From: CANKJK01 sp964400405
GTDB lineage: Bacteria > Acidobacteriota > Vicinamibacteria > Vicinamibacterales > UBA2999
Direction: 5' to 3'
NCBI GenBank assembly: GCA_964400405.1
Contig: CAYNUO010000007.1
Span: 1 to 64,000, forward strand
Length of the DNA: 64,000 bases
Shown: positions 1-7,681 of the stretch, piece by piece
Layout: each line of letters begins with the position of its first letter
Position numbering within the stretch: position 1 is the first letter of the stretch
The notes under the pieces: generated by a model
What the model was told of the DNA's origin: nothing
The model's input: the letters and a program-made list of their open reading frames with translations, nothing else
Databases searched by the model: none
Translations under genes and position numbers: made by a program

Positions 1-1625
1 TCGGTGACGCCGAAGGGCGGATGGAGACCCTGCTCGCCAAGGAGCGTGGCCTCGGCGTGCTGCACCAGCGGCTCGACGAGATGAACCAGGCCGTCACGGA
101 CCTCCACGGGAACGCGGACGACCTGGCCCGCAAACAGGCCGAGCTCGATGCGCTGCGAACGCGCCTCGCGGAGACAGAGGAGCTGGGCCGGAAGACCGCC
201 GTGCAGGCGGAGGCACTCGCGCTGACGCGGCAGGATCTCGCCGCGCTCGGCGCCGAGATCAGCGAGTTCAGCAAGGCACACGCCGACGCGGCGCAGTTGC
301 GCGACCGTCTCGGCGCGGATCGCGTCGCGCTCGAAGGCTTCGCGGCGCGGATGGGTGACTTCCTGACGCGCGCGCCGCAGATTGAGGCCGCGGTCACCGG
401 CGTTCAGGCCCGCCTCGGTCTTGTGGAGGACGGACTGAAGCAAGCAGACCGTCTGGGCGAACTGGTCCGCGACCTCGAGGCGCAGATCGCCCGCCTGAGT
501 GCGCGCTCGGAGTTCGTCGGCCGGCTGGAAGGCCGCGTCGGAGAGTTGCAGGCCCTGTCGGCCGAAGTGGACCGCCGCATGGCCGATCAGCTCCAGCGGC
601 GCACCGAGCTGGACGGCGTGAAGACGCTGGCCGAGGCGGTCGCGGTCCAGATGCTCGACGTCAACCACAAGGTTGAGAAGGTGGCGCAGGCACAGGCGCG
701 GCTGGCCCCGGTCGTCGAGCGGCTTGCCGGCGTGGAAGAGCAGGTCGCCGTCGCCAGTGCGCAGATCACCGCGCTCACGCGCGACGACGCCGTCGTGCAG
801 GAGCAGGGACAGTCCCTCGCGCGGTTGCTCGAGGAGGGGCGCCGGATCGCGGACGAGACCGGCGTGCGCGCAAAGGAACTGGCCGCCCTGGTCGCCGAAC
901 TCGGACGGTCGACGTCCCTCAAGGACGAACTGGTCGAGGAGCTGACGCGGACGCAGTCACGGCAGCGCGAAGCGGTCGCGCAGGTCGCGGCGACCGAGGA
1001 TCAGTTGAAGCGCGCCGAAGTGCTGTTCCGTCAACTGGAACAGCGCCGCAGCCAGGTTCAGTTCTCGGAGCGGAAGGTCGCGGCGGTGGAAGCGCGGGTG
1101 GCGGAGCTCGATGCGCTGTCGGCGACGGTGGAGCAGCGGATCAGGGCCATCGCGGAGCGGGAGTCGATCGTGGCGGCCGTGAAGCGCGAGGTGGAAGCCG
1201 TGCATCAGGTGAGCGCGAAGAGCCGCGAGGATCTGGACTTCCTGGCGTCGCATCGCGAAGACGTGGCCCGCCTGCGGAAGCAGGTGCAGCAGCTGAACGA
1301 AGCCGCGCTGGAGACGGACGCGAAGATCGCGGCGATCGACGCGAAGCGCCGCACGGTCGACGAGGTGCAGGTCAAGGCCGGCATGATCGCGAACCTGCTG
1401 TCGGACGTCCGGATCAATCTGGACTCGCTGACCGAGCAGCGCGCGGTCGTGGAGCACGTCGCCGAGCAGGTGGCCGGCATCCAGTTCGCGAGCCAGGAGG
1501 CGACCGGCGTGCTGCGGGCGCTGCAGCAGGAGCGCGAGATCGCGCAGCGCATTGCGGCGGGGCTGCAGCAGTTGCGGGCGAAGGCTCAGAACGACGAGCC
1601 GGCTCGTGGCAGCGGGGTCGCTTAA
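1..1625 (+). CDS. Coiled-coil protein, 5'-truncated by the window edge
   Basis: The frame is open through the first base of the window, so the ATG at 21 is probably internal and only the C-terminal ~540 residues are seen. The protein is almost entirely predicted heptad-rich alpha helix, high in Ala, Glu, Arg, Leu and Gln, with repeated L-x(6)-L spacing and no visible enzymatic motif, signal peptide or membrane segment in this part. It looks like a long rod or scaffold protein of the SMC/tropomyosin-like kind, but no family is recognised. It ends at 1625 facing the mltD-like gene, with a strong inverted repeat between them. The coding frame is clear; the function is unknown. Confidence 0.75.
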   Translation, partial: GDAEGRMETLLAKERGLGVLHQRLDEMNQAVTDLHGNADDLARKQAELDALRTRLAETEELGRKTAVQAEALALTRQDLAALGAEISEFSKAHADAAQLRDRLGADRVALEGFAARMGDFLTRAPQIEAAVTGVQARLGLVEDGLKQADRLGELVRDLEAQIARLSARSEFVGRLEGRVGELQALSAEVDRRMADQLQRRTELDGVKTLAEAVAVQMLDVNHKVEKVAQAQARLAPVVERLAGVEEQVAVASAQITALTRDDAVVQEQGQSLARLLEEGRRIADETGVRAKELAALVAELGRSTSLKDELVEELTRTQSRQREAVAQVAATEDQLKRAEVLFRQLEQRRSQVQFSERKVAAVEARVAELDALSATVEQRIRAIAERESIVAAVKREVEAVHQVSAKSREDLDFLASHREDVARLRKQVQQLNEAALETDAKIAAIDAKRRTVDEVQVKAGMIANLLSDVRINLDSLTEQRAVVEHVAEQVAGIQFASQEATGVLRALQQEREIAQRIAAGLQQLRAKAQNDEPARGSGVA

Positions 1626-1696
1626 CGCCGGGTCACGCGTCAGGGCGGCTTCTCCTCGGTGTCCCCTCAGCCGCGATGTTCGGGATGAGGCGTGCT

Positions 1697-1790
1697 GGGC
1701 CGGGAGTTCACACGTCGTGGGCTCCCTGGGCGCATTGATCCCTGGCTTGACCCAAAGCAAGTCGCCCACGACGTGTGAATCTCCCGACCC
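1697..1790. terminator. Long inverted repeat between convergent genes
   Basis: Arms at 1707-1722 and 1764-1779 are perfect 16-bp reverse complements (TTCACACGTCGTGGGC and its complement). After a one-base bulge the pairing continues outward through GGGAG/CTCCC to about 1697 and 1790. The spacer is 41 bp. It lies between two genes that end towards each other (1625 and 1881), so a bidirectional terminator or transcript-end hairpin is the simplest role. There is no U-tract on either side. The rest of the 255-bp gap shows nothing else. Confidence 0.55.
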
Positions 1791-1880
1791 ATCCCACCAA
1801 CTGCCCTCCGAGAGCGGCGAGTTGTTTCTCGCAGTCTCCTCAGCCTTGATGTGAGCGGGCCGGCGGGGGGGGCGACTCGC

Positions 1881-3473
1881 TCAGTCGGCGGCGCGCGGGC
1901 GGACGGTCAGGCGCTGTCCGGTCTTGATTGCGGCGCCTGAGATCCCGTTCCAGCGGCGGAGGTCGTCGACCGACGTCCGATAGCGCCGCGCAATCGATCC
2001 CAGCGTCTCGCCACGCTTCACGCGGTGGACCACCGGACCTGCGGCAGACGCGGCTGCGCGGCGGTTGGCCGGCCGTTTCGCGGACGAGGCCGTCACCGAG
2101 GCTGGCACCGCGGCCGGCCGCTTTGTTGAGGTGTTGACGGCCGCAATGGTCCCGTCCGCCCGGCGAGGCGCGCTGGCGACGAGGCCGGTGGGATCCTTCG
2201 GAACGATCAGGCGTTGTCCGGGGCGCAGCCGCGCGCCGGTCTTGAGGAAGTTCGCGTCGAGGAGGTCCCGCCGCGTGACTTTCAGGCGTCGCGCGACAGT
2301 GGCCACGGTCTCGCCCTTCTTCGCGGTGTGCCAGCGATACGGCGAGTCGCGCTCCGAGTCGACCGAGGCCAGAAACTCGGCGGCCCTGGCGGACGTGCCC
2401 GCGGGAATCCTCAGGACATAGTTCTCCACGCCCGGAGGGGTCGCCCAGCGGCGGAGCGCCGGGTTCAGCGCCTTGATCTCGTCGACCGGACGCTCGATGG
2501 CGTCTGCCAGCCTGCGGAGGTCGACGGGCGCGGTGAGCTCGACGGTCTCGAACACCGGCGCCTCAATCGTCTGCGGGTCGATGGTCAACCCGTACTGCGT
2601 GGGGTTCTTGCCGACCACGGCCGCCGCGAGGATCAGCGGCACGTAGTCCCGCGTTTCGCGCGGCAGGAAGCGGCGGTTGGCGCTGAGCGACCAGAAGTCC
2701 GTCTTGCCCGAGCGCTTCATGGCGCGCTGCACGCGGCCTGGGCCGCCGTTGTAGGAAGCCAGCGCGAGATGCCAGTCGCCGAACATGTCGTGCAGCGTCT
2801 TCAGATACCGCGCGGCGGCCAGCGTGGCGCGCTCGGGTTCGGCCCGTTCGTCGACATACCAGTCGTGCCGCAGACCATTCTCGACGGCCGTGCCGCGCAT
2901 GAACTGCCAGAGCCCCCGGGCCTTCGCACGCGACGTCGCATCCGGATTGAACGCGCTTTCGACGATGGGCACGAACGCCAGGTCCGTCGGCAGCCCCTCC
3001 GCGGCGAGTGCGCGGTGGATCATGGGCAGATACGGTGCGCCCCGGCTGAGCGACTCTTCGAGAAAGCCCTTGAGCCGGCCGGTGAAGACGTCGATGAAGC
3101 CCAGCACGCGGTCGTTCAGCGGAATATCGATGTCGTGCGGCGTGACCGCCATGTCCTCCGCGACCTGCTCGGCGGTGGCGGGATCGGGGATGGGCGCGGC
3201 TGGCGTGACGAGCAGGGAGTCCAGAGGCCGGCCGGCGCCGGTCGCGCTCAGCCCACCGTCGGCAGGCGTCGCCGCGCCTGCGATGGCGACCTCGGGGGCC
3301 GGTACCGGGGCCTGTGCGGGCGCGGGCAGTGCCGGGGCCGGCGGGACGACGGCGGCCGGGGCAGGCTGTGCCCTGACGACGACCGGCGGCGCGGTGCGCG
3401 TGGCGCAGGCCGCGGAGCCGAGGACGCTGCCGAGCAGCGTCAGGACGATCGCCGTGTGCGTGTGTCGGCGCAT
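1881..3473 (-). CDS. mltD: MltD-like membrane-bound lytic murein transglycosylase with two LysM domains
   Basis: Predicted outer-membrane lipoprotein that would cleave the glycan strands of peptidoglycan. A hydrophobic signal ends in a lipobox (GSAAC), followed by a Pro/Ala-rich spacer. The SLT catalytic domain contains IVESAFNPDATS, with the likely catalytic Glu near residue 172, then GLWQFM and ALASYNGGPGRV, all typical of the MltD family. Two LysM modules follow (KKGETVATVARRLKV and KRGETLGSIARRYRT), which bind peptidoglycan. The ATG at 3473 shares one base with the stop of the upstream aldehyde dehydrogenase (TGATG); a GTG at 3476 is the alternative. The gene is thus translationally coupled to a BMC cargo gene, an odd partnership. 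Confidence 0.9.
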   Translation of the reverse strand: MRRHTHTAIVLTLLGSVLGSAACATRTAPPVVVRAQPAPAAVVPPAPALPAPAQAPVPAPEVAIAGAATPADGGLSATGAGRPLDSLLVTPAAPIPDPATAEQVAEDMAVTPHDIDIPLNDRVLGFIDVFTGRLKGFLEESLSRGAPYLPMIHRALAAEGLPTDLAFVPIVESAFNPDATSRAKARGLWQFMRGTAVENGLRHDWYVDERAEPERATLAAARYLKTLHDMFGDWHLALASYNGGPGRVQRAMKRSGKTDFWSLSANRRFLPRETRDYVPLILAAAVVGKNPTQYGLTIDPQTIEAPVFETVELTAPVDLRRLADAIERPVDEIKALNPALRRWATPPGVENYVLRIPAGTSARAAEFLASVDSERDSPYRWHTAKKGETVATVARRLKVTRRDLLDANFLKTGARLRPGQRLIVPKDPTGLVASAPRRADGTIAAVNTSTKRPAAVPASVTASSAKRPANRRAAASAAGPVVHRVKRGETLGSIARRYRTSVDDLRRWNGISGAAIKTGQRLTVRPRAAD

Positions 3474-5248
3474 CACGACGCTCGCGTGGCCGACGGGCCG
3501 GAGACGTGGCGGAGCACGCGATGGGCCTCGCCCAGCTCGCGGGCGGACGGCGTGACGATGGTCCGGTCGGAGATGGCGATCGTCTGGCCCTGCTTCACGG
3601 CCGTGCGGACGTCATCCTCGCAGACGAACGCGACGGGCGCGACGGATGCCGGGGCGGGGTCCTGGCGCGGAGCCGCGGCCTGGGCTTCCGGCTTCCTGAC
3701 GCCGCGCGAGGCGAGAAACTGATCGATGCGGCTGGTCAGCGCCGCAGCGGGAATGCCCGGCTCCTGCACCCGCGACGGGGACGACGGCAACCGTGACGCC
3801 GATACCTTGTCGCCGGAACGCTCCGCGGTGGGCGAGCCGGGCAAAACCGCGCGCGGCGGAGCGTTGGTGACGGCCGGCCGGACTTCGTAGGCCAGGCGCT
3901 TGATGTTCAGCAGGTGGAGTGGCGTGATGTTGTCCGACGTGCTGTTGCCGCCCCACCCGCCGCAGCCCAGCGTCATGGCCGGCGCGAGCCCGGTGGTCAG
4001 TCCGATCGACCCGTGCGTGGTCGGTGTGTTCACGCAGATCCGGAAGGCCGGCTTCTTGAGCCCGAACTCCAGGATGATCGCGTCATTCTGCGAGTGGATG
4101 GACATCGTGTGTCCCATCCCGCCGTAGCGAAGAATCTGCATACAGCGCTCACAGCCTTCGTGCCAGTCCTTCACGACGTAGAAGGACAGGACGGGGCAGA
4201 GCTTCTCGATCGACAGCGGGAAGTCGCGGCCGACGCCCTTCAGCGGCGCGATCAGCGCGCGCGTGCCGTCCGGCACGGTCAGCCCGACTTCCTTCGCGAT
4301 GAACGCCGCGGACTTGCCGACGAGCTTCGGATTCGGGAGACGCTGGGCCGTGACGAGCGCGGCCGCGAGCTTCGCGCTGCCGACGTCGTCCAGGAACGCC
4401 GCGCCCTGGGCCGTGAACTCGCGACGGACCTCCTCGGAGATCGCTTCGTCGACGACGACCGAGTTCGGCGAGGAGCAGAGCACGCCGTTGTCGAACGTCT
4501 TGCCCGTGATGATGTCGGAGACGGCCTTGCGGACATCCGCGGTGCGTTCGATGTAGCACGGCGCGTTGCCGGGGCCGACGCCGTACGCCGGCTTGCCGGC
4601 GCTGTAGGCGGCGCGGACGAGACCCATGCCGCCGGTCGCGAGGATCACCGACACCTCGCGCTGCTTCATCAGCTCCTGCGTGCCCTCGAGCGTGACGGTT
4701 CGCATCCAGCCCAGCGTACCGGCCGGCGCGCCGGCGCGCGTGGCCGCCTCGTGCAGGATCTCCATCGTGCGGGTGATGCACCCGGCGGCGGACGGATGCG
4801 GGCTGACGACGACGGCGCAGCGCGCCTTGACGGAGATCAGCGCCTTGTAGATCGCCGTCGACGTCGGGTTCGTCGATGGCACGATGGCCGCGACGACCCC
4901 GAACGGCTCCGCGATCTCGATGACCCGGCGATCCTCGTGGCGCGCCACGACGCCTACGGTCTTCATGGGCCGGATGAACTCGCGGACGCGGATGGAGGCG
5001 AAGAGGTTCTTCTGGACCTTGTCCGCCACGACACCGTAGCCCGTCTCCTCGACGGCGAGGCGGGCGAGGGCCTCGGCGTGCGGGGTGACCGCCTCGGCCA
5101 TGGCCTCGACGATGGCGTCGATCTGTGCCTGTGAGAGCTCGGCGAGCTGTTCCTGGGCGCGGCGCGCGGCGCGTGCCAGGGTGCGGGCCTCGTGAATGGA
5201 GGCGAGATCCCGGTCGGTCTGCGGGGTCTTGATGGCGTCCGCAGCCAC
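3473..5248 (-). CDS. BMC-associated aldehyde dehydrogenase (CoA-acylating type)
   Basis: Aldehyde dehydrogenase of the EutE/PduP/AdhE-N type, expected to turn an aldehyde into an acyl-CoA with NAD+ inside a microcompartment. The Rossmann part has PFGVVAAIVPSTNPTS, and the catalytic cysteine is Cys258 in FDNGVLCSSPNSVVV. The catalytic body ends near residue 460. About 130 extra residues follow: a Pro/Ala-rich linker, a short amphipathic helix (LTSRIDQFLASRGV) that could be an encapsulation peptide, and a tail (EDDVRTAVKQGQ...TIVTPSARELGE) that from memory resembles the start of EutQ-type BMC proteins. It lies directly downstream of the shell gene and overlaps mltD. The natural substrate cannot be read from sequence. 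Confidence 0.85.
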   Translation of the reverse strand: MAADAIKTPQTDRDLASIHEARTLARAARRAQEQLAELSQAQIDAIVEAMAEAVTPHAEALARLAVEETGYGVVADKVQKNLFASIRVREFIRPMKTVGVVARHEDRRVIEIAEPFGVVAAIVPSTNPTSTAIYKALISVKARCAVVVSPHPSAAGCITRTMEILHEAATRAGAPAGTLGWMRTVTLEGTQELMKQREVSVILATGGMGLVRAAYSAGKPAYGVGPGNAPCYIERTADVRKAVSDIITGKTFDNGVLCSSPNSVVVDEAISEEVRREFTAQGAAFLDDVGSAKLAAALVTAQRLPNPKLVGKSAAFIAKEVGLTVPDGTRALIAPLKGVGRDFPLSIEKLCPVLSFYVVKDWHEGCERCMQILRYGGMGHTMSIHSQNDAIILEFGLKKPAFRICVNTPTTHGSIGLTTGLAPAMTLGCGGWGGNSTSDNITPLHLLNIKRLAYEVRPAVTNAPPRAVLPGSPTAERSGDKVSASRLPSSPSRVQEPGIPAAALTSRIDQFLASRGVRKPEAQAAAPRQDPAPASVAPVAFVCEDDVRTAVKQGQTIAISDRTIVTPSARELGEAHRVLRHVSGPSATRAS

Positions 5249-5251
5249 TGT

Positions 5252-5524
5252 CTACCCCTTCAGAATGCGCTCGACGTCGCTGTGAGGACGCGGGATGACG
5301 TGCACGGAGACCAGTTCGCCGACCCGGCGGGCGGCCGCGGCGCCGGCGTCGGTGGCCGCCTTGACCGCGCCGACGTCGCCACGGACCATCACGGTGACAT
5401 ACCCGGCACCGATCTGCTCGGTACCGACCAGCGTGACCAGGGCGGTCTTGACCATGGCGTCGGCCGCTTCGACCGCGCCAATCAGACCCTTGGTTTCAAC
5501 CAGACCGAGCGCGTCTCCAGTCAT
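5252..5524 (-). CDS. BMC-domain (hexameric, BMC-H) microcompartment shell protein
   Basis: A single BMC domain of about 90 residues starting MTGDALGLVETKGLIGAVEA, the classic opening of shell hexamers (EutM/PduA/CcmK class), with the central GDVGAVKAATDAG stretch and a VSVHVIPRPH end. The ATG at 5524 gives the normal length; an in-frame GTG at 5566 would add 14 unusual residues. No Shine-Dalgarno sequence is visible, but an extended -10 box lies 11 bases upstream. The aldehyde dehydrogenase follows after 3 bases, so the two are co-transcribed. No pentamer (BMC-P), trimer (BMC-T) or other cargo gene is present in the window. Confidence 0.92.
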   Translation of the reverse strand: MTGDALGLVETKGLIGAVEAADAMVKTALVTLVGTEQIGAGYVTVMVRGDVGAVKAATDAGAAAARRVGELVSVHVIPRPHSDVERILKG

Positions 5525-5535
5525 CAGCGTGGAGG

Positions 5536-5544
5536 ACTGTACCA
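5536..5544 (-). promoter_or_regulatory. Candidate extended -10 promoter for the BMC operon
   Basis: On the minus strand TGG-TACAGT (TGn plus a 4/6 match to TATAAT) lies 11 bases before the chosen ATG at 5524. No good -35 is visible. The divergent lipoprotein gene starts at 5560, so its translation start overlaps this control region. Confidence 0.35.
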
Positions 5545-5559
5545 GAATTGCGGAGTAAC

Positions 5560-6456
5560 ATGCCACTGCACATGCGCAGCGTACACATCGTGATTGGGGC
5601 CCTGGCCGTCATCGTGAGCGCCATGTTGAGCGCGGCCTGCGGCCAGCAGGCGGACACCGCCCCTCCCGTGGCGACGCCGGCCGTGACGCTCGCGCGTCCG
5701 GATGCCGTCGTCGGCGGGCCGATCGAGATGACCTACACCTGGACCGTCGCACAGGACGCGCCGGCGTTCCCGGCGGACGGGTGGGTCTTCGTCCACTTTC
5801 TGGACGCCGACGGCGAACTCCTGTGGACGGACGACCACGAGCCGCCCGGCGGGATGGCGGGCTGGAAGCCCGGCCAGACGGTGGCCTACACACGCACGAC
5901 TTTCGCCCCGAAACTTCCGTACGTGGGTGAACTGCTGATCGAGATTGGAGCGTTCTCGCGCGGCAACGGTCAGCGGCTGCCGCTGGCGGGCACGACGAAG
6001 GGGCAGCGCTCCTATGAGGCGGGCCGCTTGAATCTGCAGCTGCAGGGCGAGGCGCTGCTGGTCGTGTTCAAGGACGGCTGGCACGCCACCGAGCAGGCCG
6101 AGGGAAGCGCGCGGGAGTGGCAATGGTCAAAGGGGACAGGGACGCTGGCGTTCCGGAATCCGAAGCGGGACGCGTTGCTCTATCTCGAGGTCGATCGGCC
6201 CGGCGGTTTCCCGGAACCCCAGGCCGTGACGGTGAGGCTGGGTGAGACCGTCGTCGACACCTTCGCGGTGAAGCCCGGCGACAGCCTGCTCCGCCGCATC
6301 GCGCTTTCCGCGGCGCAGCTCGGCGACGCCGACGCGGTCGAGGTGCGGATTGCCGTGGACCGGACCTTCGTGCCCGCCACGCTGCCCGGGTCGGCCAGCC
6401 GCGACGATCGCGAGCTGGGCGTCCGGGTCTTCCGCGCCTTCGTGGAGGCGCGCTAG
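5560..6456 (+). CDS. Putative lipoprotein of unknown function heading the secretion operon
   Basis: About 298 residues with a lipoprotein signal (hydrophobic stretch ending LSAAC), so probably anchored to a membrane facing the periplasm. The rest looks beta-rich, with two parts: an N-terminal region containing WVFVHFLDADGELLW and a C-terminal region with LYLEVDRPGGFPEPQ and DRELGVRVFRAFVEA. No known family is recognised. The ATG at 5560 has GGAG four bases upstream; the ATG at 5572 is another option and a TTG at 5548 is less likely. It ends 15 bases before the PilC/GspF gene, so it is probably the first gene of that operon and may serve the same machine. Confidence 0.75.
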   Translation: MPLHMRSVHIVIGALAVIVSAMLSAACGQQADTAPPVATPAVTLARPDAVVGGPIEMTYTWTVAQDAPAFPADGWVFVHFLDADGELLWTDDHEPPGGMAGWKPGQTVAYTRTTFAPKLPYVGELLIEIGAFSRGNGQRLPLAGTTKGQRSYEAGRLNLQLQGEALLVVFKDGWHATEQAEGSAREWQWSKGTGTLAFRNPKRDALLYLEVDRPGGFPEPQAVTVRLGETVVDTFAVKPGDSLLRRIALSAAQLGDADAVEVRIAVDRTFVPATLPGSASRDDRELGVRVFRAFVEAR

Positions 6457-6471
6457 GCGCGCGGCAGACAG

Positions 6472-7677
6472 GTGGAGTTCCGCTGCCGGCTGGCGACGCC
6501 GAACGGCGAGGTGTCCGACGGCGTCTACGTCGCGGAGAGCGAGGCGCGGCTCCGGCAGCAGATGGAGGAGCGCGGCGTCCTCGTCCTGTCCGTCGAGCGG
6601 AAAGGCGGCGCGTTCAACCTCTCGTGGCGGTCTGGCGCCGGACGGGTCCAGTCGCGTGAGTTTCTTGTGTTCAATCAGGAACTGGCGACGCTCCTCAAGG
6701 CCGGTATGCCCCTCGTGCAATCGCTCGACATCCTCCGGCAGCGAGTCGAGAACCCCACGCTGAAGGCGATTCTCGACGACGTCCACGCCAAGGTCCGGTC
6801 GGGCTCCGCGCTGTCGGAGGCGTTTGCGGCCCATTCCGGCCAGTTCCCGCCGATCTACGCGGCGACGCTGATGGCTGGTGAGCGGGCCGGCGACCTGGAA
6901 GGCGTGATCCGGCGCTACGTCGCCTACGAAAAGATCATCGGCGCGGTCCGGCGGAAGGCGCTGTCGGCGCTGATGTATCCGGCACTGCTCGTCGTGATGA
7001 TGGTCGGGCTCGTGGGCGTCATCGTCCTCAAGGTCGTGCCGGCGTTCGCGGACTTCTACGCTGGTTTCAACGCCGAACTGCCCGTGTCCACGCGTCTGAT
7101 CGTCGGCGCGTCGAACCTGCTCGTCGGCAATCTGTGGCTGATTGTGGGCGGACTGGTGGTGGCGGGCCTGCTGCTGGCCCGCTGGTACCGGGTCCCCGGT
7201 CAGCGCGAGCGGATGGACCGCCTGGTATTGAGTCTGCCCTGGGTGGGCGAGACGCTGCGGAAGTTCGCGACCACGCAGTTCGCCCGCACGCTGGCGACGC
7301 TGCTCGGCGGCGGCATCCCGCTGGTCAACGCCCTCGATACCGGCGCCGATTCGATGTCGAACCGGCACCTCGCCCGCGAGATCAGGACCGTGGCCGGGCG
7401 CGTCCGGGAAGGGCAGGGGTTTGCCGCCGCTCTCCGGGACCGCCGGACGCTGCCCGAGGTGGCGAACAAGATGATCGAGGTCGGAGAATCCACCGGCGCG
7501 CTGCAGGAGATGCTGCACAGCCTGGCCGATTTCTACGACGAAGAGATTGAAACGGAGGTCTCGAGGGCGATTGCGCTCGTCGAGCCCGTCCTTCTCGTGC
7601 TCATGGGCGTCGTAATAGCGGGCGTCGTGCTGGCGCTGTATCTGCCCCTCTTCGAACTCAGCTCGGTGATGAGATAG
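6472..7677 (+). CDS. pilC: Type IV pilus / type II secretion inner-membrane platform protein (PilC/GspF family)
   Basis: Polytopic platform protein of about 401 residues that couples the cytoplasmic ATPase to pilin assembly. Both T2SSF repeats are visible: residues ~65-190 (EFLVFNQELATLLKAGMPLV ... LMYPALLVVMMVGLVGVIVL) and ~265-390 (TQFARTLATLLGGGIPLVNA ... PVLLVLMGVVIAGVVLALYLPLF), each followed by membrane segments. Start is GTG at 6472 with only a weak ribosome site. The next gene (PilB/GspE) begins 4 bases after the stop. By sequence alone pilC and gspF are hard to tell apart; PilM-N-O neighbours favour the pilus name. Confidence 0.93.
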   Translation: MEFRCRLATPNGEVSDGVYVAESEARLRQQMEERGVLVLSVERKGGAFNLSWRSGAGRVQSREFLVFNQELATLLKAGMPLVQSLDILRQRVENPTLKAILDDVHAKVRSGSALSEAFAAHSGQFPPIYAATLMAGERAGDLEGVIRRYVAYEKIIGAVRRKALSALMYPALLVVMMVGLVGVIVLKVVPAFADFYAGFNAELPVSTRLIVGASNLLVGNLWLIVGGLVVAGLLLARWYRVPGQRERMDRLVLSLPWVGETLRKFATTQFARTLATLLGGGIPLVNALDTGADSMSNRHLAREIRTVAGRVREGQGFAAALRDRRTLPEVANKMIEVGESTGALQEMLHSLADFYDEEIETEVSRAIALVEPVLLVLMGVVIAGVVLALYLPLFELSSVMR

Positions 7678-7681
7678 CCGG

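Noticed and set aside
957..1769. Long open frames antisense to real genes (also around 2214-3722, 6127-7833, 7658-9799, 43523-45331, 45392-46987)
   Set aside because: In DNA this GC-rich the complementary frames stay open by chance. They have Arg/His/Asp-heavy composition, no family motifs, and lie opposite well-recognised genes.
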